Assembly (NCBI GenBank): GCA_038319685.1
Contig: JBBQDN010000004.1
Location: 57,941 to 121,940 of the forward strand
Length of the DNA: 64,000 nucleotides
Source of the DNA: UBA6022 sp038319685
GTDB lineage: Bacteria > Patescibacteriota > Saccharimonadia > Saccharimonadales > Saccharimonadaceae
Reading direction: 5' to 3'
The notes under the pieces were generated by a model. The model was not told where the DNA came from. It made no database searches and worked only from the letters and a program-made list of their open reading frames with translations. Positions 7,916 through 17,245 of this stretch are shown one piece after another. The translations under genes and the position numbers were made by a program. Numbering within the stretch: position 1 is the stretch's first letter; each line of letters begins with the position of its first letter.

Positions 7916-9621
7916 TATGTGCTCCCTGTTGGTTTGGCTAGTTTGACAGTTGGCGGCTCGATAATCATGTCGGTCAGGGGCGCACCCGCTGGCACCATCG
8001 GAAAGACATTTTCGGTCTTAACAACTTCAACATTAACCAGGACGGGGCGATCGGTAATCGCGAGTGCCTCGGCAAGTTTTGATTCTAGCTCGCCTTCGTT
8101 CTCGATGTGGATACCTGCTGCACCGTAGGCTTCGGCAAGTTTCACGAAATCTGGATTGCCGATAAGATCGACGCCACTTTCGCGGTTATCATAAAATAGT
8201 TCTTGCCACTGACGCACCATCCCAAGGTAGTGGTTATTAAGCACGATAATCTTGATGGGCAATTTATTGATACAGGCCGTCGCGAGTTCATATAATGTCA
8301 TTTGAAATCCACCGTCACCAACAAAGGCAATCACCGTCTCATCTGGACGAGCAAACTGGGCGCCAATCGCAGCCGGAAAGCCATACCCCATCGTGCCGGC
8401 ACCCCCAGAACTGAGCCAGTTGTTCGCACCCTTGGTTTTGTAAAACTGGGCTGCCCACATTTGATGCTGGCCAACATCAGTCGTGACGACCGCATCACTA
8501 CCAGTTAATTGGTATAGTTTGTCGATGACCTGTTGCATAGTGAGACCCCGCGAACCATCGTAATGCAGTGGGTATGCTGTTCGATAATCGTTAAGATGAC
8601 TATTCCACGCTTCGTGCTTACTTGGCTGTGCAATTTTATTCAGTGCAACAAGTGCCTGTTTGGCATCAGCACGAATCGCCACATCAACGGTTACCATCTT
8701 CCCAAGTTCACTAGCATCGATATCAATATGAGCCTTAAATGCATCAGGGCAAAATGCTGCTGGTTTGCCGACAATACGGTCATCAAACCGTGAACCAATA
8801 TTCAGTAGGAAATCGCATTCAATCACTGCCTTATTGGCATAGGCCGTACCATGCATACCCATCATACCCAGACTCAGGGCGTGAGTTTCCGAAAAAGCGC
8901 CTTTACCCAGGAGGGTCGAAGTAACCGGTGTATCCATCGTCGTCGCCAGACGCGCCAGTTCTTGTTCGCCGTGTCCGATCAACACTCCGTGACCCGCCAA
9001 GATGAGGGGTCGTTTCGCAGCCCCCCAAGCGGTCATAATTTCGTCTATTTCCGCCTGATCAATCTCGTGTTCGTGAACGTATGCCGGTAAGTCCATTGGC
9101 TGATCGAGTTCACCAGTAAACGCACCTGAACTAACGTCTTTGGGAATATCAATCAGCACCGGACCAGGACGACCAGTCGTTGCGACATGAAAGGCTTCGT
9201 CGACAATACGCGGCACATCGTTAACTTCACGCACGAGATAATTATGTTTGACGACGGGCATGCTCAGATTGAACACATCGGCTTCCTGAAAAGCGTCCGT
9301 CCCGAGCACGGCGCGAATTTGTTGCCCAGTAATCACAATGATCGGCACGCTGTCCATGTGTGCTGTCATCAGCCCGGTAATGACATTACCAGCGCCGGGA
9401 CCAGACGTCACCAGGACGACACCAGGTTTACCACTTGCCCGGGCGTAGCCGTCGGCCATATGGGCAGCGCCTTGTTCGTGGCGTACCTGGATAAGTTTAA
9501 TCTTGGTTCCTGACGTCACGAGCGCATCAAAAATAGGAATGACGGCGCCACCAGAATAGCCGAAGATGTACTCGACGCCGTGTTTTTCCAGTGTTCGTAT
9601 TAATGCTGTTGCGCCGTCCAT
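7915..9621 (-). CDS. ilvB: acetolactate synthase large subunit, 568 aa
   Basis: A ThDP-dependent enzyme that joins two pyruvates to acetolactate (or pyruvate and 2-oxobutyrate). The three domains are complete: the catalytic glutamate in VRHEQGAAHMADGYA (~residue 48), the central FAD-type domain, and the ThDP-binding GDGGFQMTLYELAT...NNHYLGM near residues 437-465. A TATACT box (9632-9637) lies 10 nt before the ATG. No other branched-chain amino-acid gene (ilvC, ilvD, leu) or acetolactate decarboxylase is in the window, so whether the product feeds valine/leucine or acetoin/redox balance cannot be told. Placement beside an IS element hints at a mobile neighbourhood. Confidence 0.92.
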   Translation of the reverse strand: MDGATALIRTLEKHGVEYIFGYSGGAVIPIFDALVTSGTKIKLIQVRHEQGAAHMADGYARASGKPGVVLVTSGPGAGNVITGLMTAHMDSVPIIVITGQQIRAVLGTDAFQEADVFNLSMPVVKHNYLVREVNDVPRIVDEAFHVATTGRPGPVLIDIPKDVSSGAFTGELDQPMDLPAYVHEHEIDQAEIDEIMTAWGAAKRPLILAGHGVLIGHGEQELARLATTMDTPVTSTLLGKGAFSETHALSLGMMGMHGTAYANKAVIECDFLLNIGSRFDDRIVGKPAAFCPDAFKAHIDIDASELGKMVTVDVAIRADAKQALVALNKIAQPSKHEAWNSHLNDYRTAYPLHYDGSRGLTMQQVIDKLYQLTGSDAVVTTDVGQHQMWAAQFYKTKGANNWLSSGGAGTMGYGFPAAIGAQFARPDETVIAFVGDGGFQMTLYELATACINKLPIKIIVLNNHYLGMVRQWQELFYDNRESGVDLIGNPDFVKLAEAYGAAGIHIENEGELESKLAEALAITDRPVLVNVEVVKTENVFPMVPAGAPLTDMIIEPPTVKLAKPTGST

Positions 9622-9649
9622 AACTCTATCTAGTATACAACACTGCTAG

Positions 9650-11020
9650 TTATCGACGGATCCTGCCGTTGGCATCGACCAATGAGGCACCAGTCTTTAC
9701 GATACCTCCAGTTCTATACTGACCGGCGTCATCAAAGACAATGACGCTACCGTTATGTGCCATGATGATCTGCTCGTCTTTTAGGCCAGATTCAATCCCG
9801 ACTTCACGATGATACCGACGATTAAGTGCACCGCCATAAATTGGCATGAGGTAGCGCGGACGGACAAGTTCGATCATTTCGCGGTGCTCATCGCGATTAG
9901 CATGCCCCGACACATGGAGCGGCCCACAGCCATCAATCTCGTGGGTAGGATGGCGATAGACCTTAGCGCCCATCCGTGTCAGGTCATCACCTAACCGTTG
10001 GTAGCTGACTTCATTACCGGGGACTGGTGTACTGCTAATAACGACATTGTCGCCTGTCTTAATCGCCAAGGTTCTATGTTCACCGGTACTTAATTTGGTC
10101 ATCGCCGCACCAGGTTCACCCTGCCCACCAGTACATATAACGAGGAGTTCATCATCGGGTATTTTTTTGGCATCTTTTAGGAGTACCAACGTGCCTTTGG
10201 GGATCTTGAGATTGCCCAGTCGGACAGCCAGTTCAGCTGTCGCCATCATACTGCGACCATCGAGCGCAACTTTGCGACCAGATGCGACGGCAGCGTTGAT
10301 GATCATTTGTACACGATTCATGTTCGACGAAAATACTGATATAAACAGACGACCTTTTGTCCGGCTAATGAGTTCGTCGATACTCACCTGCAGGGTTTGT
10401 TCAGTTGGCGTGCGACCAAGCTTATTGGTATTGGTACTTTCGCTCATCAGCAGTAACACACCTTGGTCACCAAGTTGTTTGAGTCGCGTAATATCCGACG
10501 GCATGGCATCGAGTGGTTCTGGATCGAGTCGAAAATCACCGGTATTAATAATCACACCGGCTGGTGTGGTCACGGCTATAGCTGAACATTCCGGAATAGC
10601 ATGCGTCACCCGGATAAGTTCGATGATGAAATCACCTAGGTGGTGACGTTCGTGAGCGTCCATCTGGAGGACGTGCAGCTTTGGTAAGTAGTTGCCTCTC
10701 GTTTTTTCGAATTGTGATCCGACCATACCAATCGTAAACTGACTGCCAAATATCGGTGCCGGGCAAACCGGAACGATGTGCGGCAGGCCACCGATATGAT
10801 CGAGGTGACCGTGACTAATGACATAGCCCCGCAGTTTGTGCTTGATCGATCGAAGGTAGTCGATATTTGGAATGCCGTAGTTGACATCGGGGATATCGAG
10901 GCCGAGTTCCATGCCGCAGTCCAGCACGATCGCGTCACGTTCTGTCTCGACGACGATCATGTTTTTTTCGCCAATACCGTTCTGGCCTCCAAGTGGAGTT
11001 ATTTTTAATAGTTGTTTCAT
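9650..11020 (-). CDS. short RNase J-like beta-CASP nuclease, 456 aa
   Basis: It has the same HGHLDHIGG zinc motif (residues 70-77), PLGGQNGIGEKN at 9-20, and beta-CASP blocks (NTGDFRLDPEP, MSESTN, GSVIVFDD) as RNase J. It is ~100 residues shorter than a standard RNase J and stops where the C-terminal domain would begin, so it probably lacks the dimer/tetramer-stabilising domain. It may act as a partner of the long RNase J (as J1/J2 pairs do in Firmicutes) or alone. The ATG has a weak AGGG, and the mRNA appears to start at a 5' stem-loop. Confidence 0.88.
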   Translation of the reverse strand: MKQLLKITPLGGQNGIGEKNMIVVETERDAIVLDCGMELGLDIPDVNYGIPNIDYLRSIKHKLRGYVISHGHLDHIGGLPHIVPVCPAPIFGSQFTIGMVGSQFEKTRGNYLPKLHVLQMDAHERHHLGDFIIELIRVTHAIPECSAIAVTTPAGVIINTGDFRLDPEPLDAMPSDITRLKQLGDQGVLLLMSESTNTNKLGRTPTEQTLQVSIDELISRTKGRLFISVFSSNMNRVQMIINAAVASGRKVALDGRSMMATAELAVRLGNLKIPKGTLVLLKDAKKIPDDELLVICTGGQGEPGAAMTKLSTGEHRTLAIKTGDNVVISSTPVPGNEVSYQRLGDDLTRMGAKVYRHPTHEIDGCGPLHVSGHANRDEHREMIELVRPRYLMPIYGGALNRRYHREVGIESGLKDEQIIMAHNGSVIVFDDAGQYRTGGIVKTGASLVDANGRIRR

Positions 11021-11053
11021 ATGTACCCTATCTGACGTCTAAAAACGCCAATA

Positions 11054-11089
11054 TTCCTTGCTATGTAGCAAGGAAATTATTTAATTATA
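11054..11089 (-). promoter_or_regulatory. promoter and 5'-terminal stem-loop of the short RNase J gene
   Basis: TATAAT on the minus strand (11084-11089) predicts transcription from about 11077, where a perfect 9-bp hairpin (11054-11062 with 11067-11075, TTCCTTGCT/AGCAAGGAA) begins. A base-paired 5' end is known to protect mRNA from RNase J, so it could serve autoregulation. No strong terminator for pnp is otherwise seen in 11021-11202. Confidence 0.5.
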
Positions 11090-11202
11090 GATTAGCTCAA
11101 GGCGGGCTTGGCCAAATTCGAGCAGACATATAGCGGGTACATATCTACTCTGATTTGCTCAAGATATATTACTATTATAGCATACTTACGCTATTAAAGC
11201 AA

Positions 11203-13329
11203 TTAGGCTTGTTGTTCGACGTCTTTGAGGGTCAAGCTGAGTCGTCCGCGGTCGTCGATACCAACGAGTTTTACATCGATGATCTGGCCTTCTGATAGGA
11301 CATCTTCGACGCGTTCAACTCGTTCGTTTGACAGCTCGCTAATGTGAAGCATGCCGTCGATACCTGGAAGGATATTTACGAATGCACCAAAATCTTTGAT
11401 GGTGACGACTTTACCTTCGTAAATTCGACCGACTTCAGGCTCTTCGGTCAGGGACTTGATCCAGTTCATCGCCTTTTCAATACTCGCCGTATCAACTGCA
11501 GCAATCGTAATCAGGCCGTCTTCTTTGATATCGATTTGTGCACCCGTTTCAGCGGTAATCTTGTTAATGACTTCCCCGCCCTTACCAATAACCGCACCGA
11601 TTTTGTCAGGATTGATTTTGATCTTTTCGATCCGTGGTGCGTACTGAGATAACTTTTCGCGAGGTTCAGCGATTGTTTCAAGCATGTGTTTCAAGATGTG
11701 GGCACGACCAGGTTTTGACGCCTGCAGTGCTTGTTCGAGGATGGAAACAGGCAGACCATGAACTTTCATGTCCATTTGAATTGCCGTAATGCCTTCGCTA
11801 GTTCCTGTTACCTTGAAGTCCATGTCACCTGCAAAATCTTCGGCATCGGCGATGTCTGATAGCATATACGGCGTGTCGCCGTCCATCATCAGGCCCATGG
11901 CAATACCAGAAACAGGACGTTTCAGTGGGACACCAGCATCCATCAGTGCAAGCACAGAGCTACAAGTCGCAGCCATAGAAGTTGAACCGTTCTGGCTCAT
12001 GATTTCGGTGACACTACGAATCGCGTATGGGAAATCTTCTTCGGATGGGAGCATCGGCGCAACCGCACGTTCTGCGAGGTAGCCGTGGCCGATTTCACGG
12101 CGACCTGCACCACCGAGCCGGCGAACTTCACCAACCGTGTAGCCAGGTGCGTTGTAGTGGTGCATGTAGCGACGTTCGTAGTCGTTTTGCTCCATCGTAT
12201 CAACCATTTGCGCATAACTGAGTGGTGCAAGCGTAATAATATTCATACCTTGAGTGACGCCACGCGTAAATAGTGCTGACCCGTGTGTACGTGGTAAAAT
12301 ACCCACTTCCGAGCTCAGTTGACGGATTTCATCAAGCTTGCGACCGTCTGGGCGAAGTTTATGATCGACAATACCCCTGCGAACATCTTTATGGAGTGCC
12401 ATCGTAAATGCTTCGTCATATTCGCTTTTCTGATCTTTGTAATCATCGTCACCGAATTTTTTAGCCATGGCTGCGTGAAATTCATCACGTAGTGTCGACA
12501 CAAGTTCGTTGCGTTCTGGGTACGGTTTTCGGAGATCTTCGCCAAGTTTACCTTCGACCCATTCGTCGACGACGGTTTGGAATGCCTCATCAGGTAGGAC
12601 TAGTTCATAGGGCAGTGGTGTGACACCAACTTTTTTGGCAAGTTCAAGCTGCAAATCAATTGCTGGTTGGAGCTGTTCCCACGCCCAGGTAAGAGCTTCT
12701 GCAACGGTTTCTTCTGATACTTCATTTGCACCGGCTTCGACCATCGTAATACCGCTTTTGATACCGGCAACAACGAGATCAAGATCACTTTCGGCACGTT
12801 CTTCGGCCGTCGCGAAGGCTTTGAATTCACCATTCACGCGCGCAACACGTAGTCCTGCAACAGGCCCATCAAATGGCGCACCCGTTAACATTAGCGCTGC
12901 GGATGCAGCGATCATCGCGACCATGTCAGGACGGAAGGTTGGGTCCATCGACAGAACAGTCGCAACATTTTGAACTTCTTGGCGGTAGCCTTTGGGGAAT
13001 AACGGACGAATCGGACGATCAATAAGGCGACCAATGAGAATCGCTTCGTCACTTGGACGACCTTCGCGTTTAATAAACCGACTACCGCTAATTTTGCCGC
13101 TGGCATAAAATTTTTCTTCATAGTCAATTGATAATGGGAAATAGTCCATGCCACTGAGTGGTTTTTTGCCGACCATAGCGGTACCGAGAACGACGGTTTC
13201 GCCGTAGCGAACCAGGACTGATGCCGTAGTACGAAAACCGACACGGTTAACTTCAAGAGTTAATGTACGGCCAGCAAGTTCAGTGCTGACACTAATAATA
13301 TCCTTGCCTGTAGGGTTGATAGTAGACAT
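11203..13329 (-). CDS. pnp: polyribonucleotide nucleotidyltransferase (PNPase), 708 aa
   Basis: 3'-5' phosphorolytic exoribonuclease. Two RNase PH domains (first with GKISGSRFIKREGRPSDEAIL; second with DGRKLDEIRQL, SQNGSTSMAATC), an internal alpha-helical domain, a KH domain (GAVIGKGGEVINKITAETGA) and a C-terminal S1 domain (GRIYEGKVVTIKDFGAFVNI, ending LTLKDVEQQA) are present in order. The start at 13329 (MSTINPTG) is chosen because AAAGGAGG lies just upstream; a longer frame upstream has no support. Together with two RNase J proteins and Orn it gives a full RNA-decay set. Confidence 0.95.
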   Translation of the reverse strand: MSTINPTGKDIISVSTELAGRTLTLEVNRVGFRTTASVLVRYGETVVLGTAMVGKKPLSGMDYFPLSIDYEEKFYASGKISGSRFIKREGRPSDEAILIGRLIDRPIRPLFPKGYRQEVQNVATVLSMDPTFRPDMVAMIAASAALMLTGAPFDGPVAGLRVARVNGEFKAFATAEERAESDLDLVVAGIKSGITMVEAGANEVSEETVAEALTWAWEQLQPAIDLQLELAKKVGVTPLPYELVLPDEAFQTVVDEWVEGKLGEDLRKPYPERNELVSTLRDEFHAAMAKKFGDDDYKDQKSEYDEAFTMALHKDVRRGIVDHKLRPDGRKLDEIRQLSSEVGILPRTHGSALFTRGVTQGMNIITLAPLSYAQMVDTMEQNDYERRYMHHYNAPGYTVGEVRRLGGAGRREIGHGYLAERAVAPMLPSEEDFPYAIRSVTEIMSQNGSTSMAATCSSVLALMDAGVPLKRPVSGIAMGLMMDGDTPYMLSDIADAEDFAGDMDFKVTGTSEGITAIQMDMKVHGLPVSILEQALQASKPGRAHILKHMLETIAEPREKLSQYAPRIEKIKINPDKIGAVIGKGGEVINKITAETGAQIDIKEDGLITIAAVDTASIEKAMNWIKSLTEEPEVGRIYEGKVVTIKDFGAFVNILPGIDGMLHISELSNERVERVEDVLSEGQIIDVKLVGIDDRGRLSLTLKDVEQQA

Positions 13330-13532
13330 ACTTGTCCTCCTTTTTGTTGCACTCGCAATAATATTGAGGCGATAAGTAACGGGTACAGAAATTTGTTCAA
13401 TACAAATGACTCTATCCACCACTTACGTCGCCGGCGAGTGATATCACTATTATACTCTATATGATCACGAAACCGTGTACTCAGTCAAAAATGACTCGCG
13501 TCCAATCACTATATAATGTATACTAGGAAAAA

Positions 13533-14477
13533 GTGAATAGTCTTATTAACTTCCAGAGCATGTCGGCTGACCTGCAACATTTTTTTTCGAGTAGCAACGC
13601 CTTTGGATCGGTACTGATTTTTGCGTTCGCGCTTTTTGTTGCCTACTGGGTTAGTAACTTTCCTGCAAAATTGATTATTAAAATTGCTCAAAAAGTAGCG
13701 GTCAGATCAGATAATGAATCGGACGATGACCGATTGATTCAGTTGCGTCAGACAGAAACGTATCTCAGTGTTGCTGTTGCGGGCATACGAGCAATTTTTG
13801 TCGCAATTACCGCCTACATTACTTGGCAATTCATCAGCCCAACGACCAGCGGTGGTGTCGCGGCAATTGGTGCGAGCGCGTTTTTCATTGTGTTTGCCGG
13901 GCAAACAGTTGGTATTTTACTCCGCGATATGACATCGGGCATTACGATGATTATTGAAAACTGGTTTCATATTGGCGATTTTATCAAAATCGAACCGTTT
14001 ATTGATGTCAGTGGTGTTGTCGAACGTCTAACGCTCCGGTCGACAAAAATACGGAGCCTTAACGGTGAAGTTATTTGGATACATAATCAGCAGATTCACG
14101 GAGTTCACGTCACGCCAAAAGGCCTCCGTACTATGGCGGTTGATATTTTTGTCAAAGACCGTGAACGTGGTGAAGCGGAAGTCAAAAAAGTCATCAGTGT
14201 CATTCCGACCGGACCAATGATGCTCGTAAAACCACTCCGCATCACTTCGACCGAACAATGGGCAGAAAGCTTATGGCGCATTACTGTCACTGGCCAAACA
14301 CCACCAGGACGTGAATGGCTCATTGAAACATATTTTGTTGATGCACTAAAAGATATTGACGATGGGGTAAGAGAAAAATCGGATCGCGTTATCGTCCGCC
14401 GACCTATCGCCAGGTTTGCCGATCCTATCGCTGATAGCCGGTTCAAACGCGCGGTCCGCATTAAACGCGATAAATAA
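13533..14477 (+). CDS. mscS: MscS-family small-conductance mechanosensitive channel, 314 aa
   Basis: An N-terminal set of three membrane segments (about residues 20-45, 75-100 and 105-130) precedes the MscS signature (GASAFFIVFAGQTVGILLRDM, ENWFHIGDFIKIE) and the cytoplasmic beta/alpha-beta domains. It would release solutes on osmotic downshock. The start is GTG 13533 after AGGAAAAA; a TATAAT box (13512-13517) is close upstream. An MscL-type channel is encoded at 47867. Confidence 0.87.
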   Translation: MNSLINFQSMSADLQHFFSSSNAFGSVLIFAFALFVAYWVSNFPAKLIIKIAQKVAVRSDNESDDDRLIQLRQTETYLSVAVAGIRAIFVAITAYITWQFISPTTSGGVAAIGASAFFIVFAGQTVGILLRDMTSGITMIIENWFHIGDFIKIEPFIDVSGVVERLTLRSTKIRSLNGEVIWIHNQQIHGVHVTPKGLRTMAVDIFVKDRERGEAEVKKVISVIPTGPMMLVKPLRITSTEQWAESLWRITVTGQTPPGREWLIETYFVDALKDIDDGVREKSDRVIVRRPIARFADPIADSRFKRAVRIKRDK

Positions 14478-14480
14478 CTC

Positions 14481-15089
14481 TTAGCGGCTCTGGAGCGCGT
14501 CAAGACCGACCGCCATAGACGCCAGTACGCGCCAATCCTGTGCGGCGTAAGACTCATCGGTCATGAGAAGTTTGTAGTGATCGCGAAAAAGCGTTGTTTT
14601 TTGATATGTTCCAATTTCGACACCAGTACTGATTTGAGTGAATTTGAAATGATAGCGGAAAAAAACGGTGACAATGTCGATAATGTCACCCACAACCGGA
14701 ATAAAGCCTCCGTAGCGGCGGAAAACAGCAAGTGCTTGGTTACTTTCGGTCACCTTGATGACTGGGGTATCGCTAGCATCAAGAATATTCCAGGTACTAC
14801 TAACAAGCGACTGGGCAAAATCCTTTTTAAATGCACCAATAGGTTGCCCCGCGGCGTCTTCGACGAAGTACCGACCATGGATATCGAGCACTTTTTCGGC
14901 ACGAAAACTAAACACCAGGTTAGTTTTACTTTCTTCACTATAAAACAGGACTTTTTCTTTGATATTGAACCGTTTTTGTTGTGCAAACGCAACAAGCTGG
15001 CCCTTACTCCCATCCGGCATCGCGGCATAAATAGCATATTTATTCACAAATGCGGTTAGTTTTTGTTCGACGATAAGTTTTGGATTCAT
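14481..15089 (-). CDS. LURP-one/scramblase-like (tubby-fold) protein, 202 aa
   Basis: The sequence reads MNPKLIVEQKLTAFVNKYAI, VLFYSEESKTNLVFSFRAEK, DIHGRYFVEDAAGQPIGAF, then a region with SNQALAVFRRYGGFIPVVGD and a hydrophobic stretch, a pattern of LURP-one-related/phospholipid scramblase-like proteins (beta-barrel around a central helix). Function is not known. ATG 15089 is preceded closely by TATGATATAA, suggesting a leaderless message; two in-frame upstream ATGs are less likely. It is convergent with mscS (3-bp gap). Confidence 0.65.
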   Translation of the reverse strand: MNPKLIVEQKLTAFVNKYAIYAAMPDGSKGQLVAFAQQKRFNIKEKVLFYSEESKTNLVFSFRAEKVLDIHGRYFVEDAAGQPIGAFKKDFAQSLVSSTWNILDASDTPVIKVTESNQALAVFRRYGGFIPVVGDIIDIVTVFFRYHFKFTQISTGVEIGTYQKTTLFRDHYKLLMTDESYAAQDWRVLASMAVGLDALQSR

Positions 15090-15157
15090 ATTTATATCAT
15101 ACCGCATTACTATCAATCACACCTGATTCATGTCTCGAGTACGACATTGTAGCATTG

Positions 15158-15955
15158 CTACGCTGCGATGTCTCGACGTCGGAAAAACCATAGCGCAACA
15201 AGAGGGAGCGCAAATGAAAGACTGACGAATATCATACAGTCACCGAAACTTAACCCATATTTGACAATATCAACTGCTTTGAAATAATGAAGAATCGACA
15301 CTACCTCTAAATCCTTTAACCAATCGACCGAAACCGCAAATGTCGTCAGGATAAAACTCCCGATAACCACCAAAATACTCGTGGTCATAGCCGCGCTCCG
15401 CCTGCCTGTTGCCATGCCGACTGCAAAGGTAATCGATCCAAAGGTAAGCATTACCAGCCACAACATCAACGCAAGTTCAAGTACCCATGTACTCTTGACT
15501 GTTTCACCGACAAGTGGTGCAAACGCATAGACTGCCCCAATAACAACCGTTGTTACGATAGCCATAATCGTCGCCATCGCGAGCCACTTGTGCACGAATA
15601 CCTTTGTACGGCTAACCGGCATCGCGAGCATCGTCCGCAGATAGCCCTTGTCCTCTTCCCCGACTGTAATGCCAAGTCCAAGGATAATCGCCAGTACACC
15701 CGCAATAAGCGAACCTCGAATATCGAACAGTTGCGAAGCAAGGTAGGTCGAAAACTGTCGCAGATCAGCCAGGTTGCCGACCAAACCCTGCATTGCTGGT
15801 GGCAACTTGCCGATTAGCTCATCGAGCGCACCATTTTGATGCATAGCAGGAAAAAAAATAACCATCAAGAATGTTAAAAACAAAAATCCAAGTGACCATC
15901 CAGCCAAAAAACCCCGTTTATCGTACAGCGTTTTTGTGTAGACAGAATGTCGCAT
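15158..15955 (-). CDS. ABC-2 type transporter permease, 265 aa
   Basis: Six membrane segments are predicted (starting ~residues 15, 75, 105, 145, 180 and 235) with the ABC-2 layout. GVLAIILGLGITVGEEDKGYLRTMLAMPVSR is the typical coupling region. It shares base 15955 with the stop of the upstream ATPase gene, so the two form one exporter operon; the substrate (lipid, drug or polysaccharide) is unknown. Confidence 0.83.
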   Translation of the reverse strand: MRHSVYTKTLYDKRGFLAGWSLGFLFLTFLMVIFFPAMHQNGALDELIGKLPPAMQGLVGNLADLRQFSTYLASQLFDIRGSLIAGVLAIILGLGITVGEEDKGYLRTMLAMPVSRTKVFVHKWLAMATIMAIVTTVVIGAVYAFAPLVGETVKSTWVLELALMLWLVMLTFGSITFAVGMATGRRSAAMTTSILVVIGSFILTTFAVSVDWLKDLEVVSILHYFKAVDIVKYGLSFGDCMIFVSLSFALPLVALWFFRRRDIAA

Positions 15956-16866
15956 TATTGTTTTTCCTCCGTTTTGTACAGATCAAGAAATCCCTCTTCG
16001 AGATTATGCGACGATATTTCAACATCAACTATGTCTTTATGGGTCGCGAGCCACATAAGTAGTGGTTTAATATCTTTCGTAAAATGAAAGCTGGTCCGGA
16101 CCGTGTCGGACTGCGATACATACGTAACGTCAGACGCACCCAGCGGCACCGATGTCGGTTTGTGACGAGTCGTAATGTGCACTTGTCGCTGGCCACTATC
16201 ACGTAGCTGTTCGGTCGTTAAATCGTGGATAATGCGGCCATCTTTCATAAGGAGTACCCTGGTACAGACATCGACAACTTCCTGAAGATAGTGAGAAGAC
16301 ATGAATATTGTCGTTCCGCGCGTACGTTCCTCACGAATTAGCTCGACAAATACTTCTTGCATCATTGGATCAAGTCCACTAGTTGGTTCATCGAGAATAA
16401 CAAGTTTTGGGCTAGTGAGAAAAGCACCAATAAGTGCTATTTTTTGTTTGTTACCGCGCGACAACGTGTGAAACTTTTTATCAAGTTGCGGCGAAAATTT
16501 TTGACACAACTCGGTCAACCGTTTGGCATGATCACCTGTTGATTGTCCGACTAAAAAAGCAAAGTATTGTCCGCCTGTCATATTATCAAATAGCGCCATG
16601 TCCCCCGCCGCATATCCAAGAGACCGATGCGAAATATGTGCATTTGCAGTTGTCACTTCTTTTTCAGCAATACTAGCAGTGCCCTTTGTAGGACGAATGA
16701 GTCCCAGGAGCATGTTAATCGTCGTCGTTTTTCCAGCACCATTGGCGCCAACAAACCCGACGACTTCGCCGGGACTAACAGTGAATGATACGTCACGTAC
16801 GGCCGTGAAACTTCCGTATATTTTTGTTAAGTCATCAAAGCGAATAAGTGGGTGCGTACTATGCAT
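15955..16866 (-). CDS. ABC transporter ATP-binding protein, 303 aa
   Basis: Walker A GANGAGKTT (~39-47), Walker B KLVILDEPTSGLD (~150-162), switch His in MSSHYLQEV. The signature motif reads LSRGNKQK rather than LSGGQ, as in many ABC-2/CcmA-type ATPases. Partner of the permease directly downstream. A TATGAT box (16873-16878) lies 6 nt before the ATG, so the mRNA is probably leaderless. Confidence 0.9.
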   Translation of the reverse strand: MHSTHPLIRFDDLTKIYGSFTAVRDVSFTVSPGEVVGFVGANGAGKTTTINMLLGLIRPTKGTASIAEKEVTTANAHISHRSLGYAAGDMALFDNMTGGQYFAFLVGQSTGDHAKRLTELCQKFSPQLDKKFHTLSRGNKQKIALIGAFLTSPKLVILDEPTSGLDPMMQEVFVELIREERTRGTTIFMSSHYLQEVVDVCTRVLLMKDGRIIHDLTTEQLRDSGQRQVHITTRHKPTSVPLGASDVTYVSQSDTVRTSFHFTKDIKPLLMWLATHKDIVDVEISSHNLEEGFLDLYKTEEKQ

Positions 16867-16905
16867 GTCCTTATCATAACCCTATAAGTGCGCTATGACT
16901 ATACT

Positions 16906-16934
16906 ACTAAAAACTCCGCAATTACTTGCGGAGT
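16906..16934 (-). terminator. intrinsic terminator of rpsO
   Basis: Stem 16913-16921 with 16926-16934 (ACTCCGCAA/TTGCGGAGT), loop of 4, followed on the minus strand by TTTTTAG. It overlaps the rpsO stop codon. Confidence 0.85.
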
Positions 16935-17188
16935 CCTAGTGCGGCAACAGTTGCTTTATATGCTTCGAAGTTTTTGCCTTCGAGGTATTTGAGCAATTTT
17001 TTACGACGACCGACCATCTGAATCAAACCGCGACGAGCCATGTGGTCGTGCTTGTTTGTCTGGAGGTGTGCGGTAATCTCTTTGATACGAACCGTCAAAA
17101 CAGATGATTGCGCCTGTGGCGAACCAACATCTTTTTTGTGAGTCTGTGTCAAAGCAAGTGCCTTGGCTTTGTTATCTGCTGTAATCAT
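16922..17188 (-). CDS. rpsO: 30S ribosomal protein S15, 88 aa
   Basis: Full-length S15 (88 aa) with the conserved VRIKEITAHLQTNKHDHMARRGL and GRRKKLLKYL segments; it binds 16S rRNA in the central domain. A TACAAT box (17197-17202) lies 8 nt before the ATG with no Shine-Dalgarno sequence. Unlike in many bacteria it is not next to pnp, which lies 3.6 kb away. Confidence 0.96.
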   Translation of the reverse strand: MITADNKAKALALTQTHKKDVGSPQAQSSVLTVRIKEITAHLQTNKHDHMARRGLIQMVGRRKKLLKYLEGKNFEAYKATVAALGLRK

Positions 17189-17245
17189 CAGGACGTATTG
17201 TAGCAGAGTTTTGCACAGTTTTCAACAGGTAGACCCCAGGTTACG

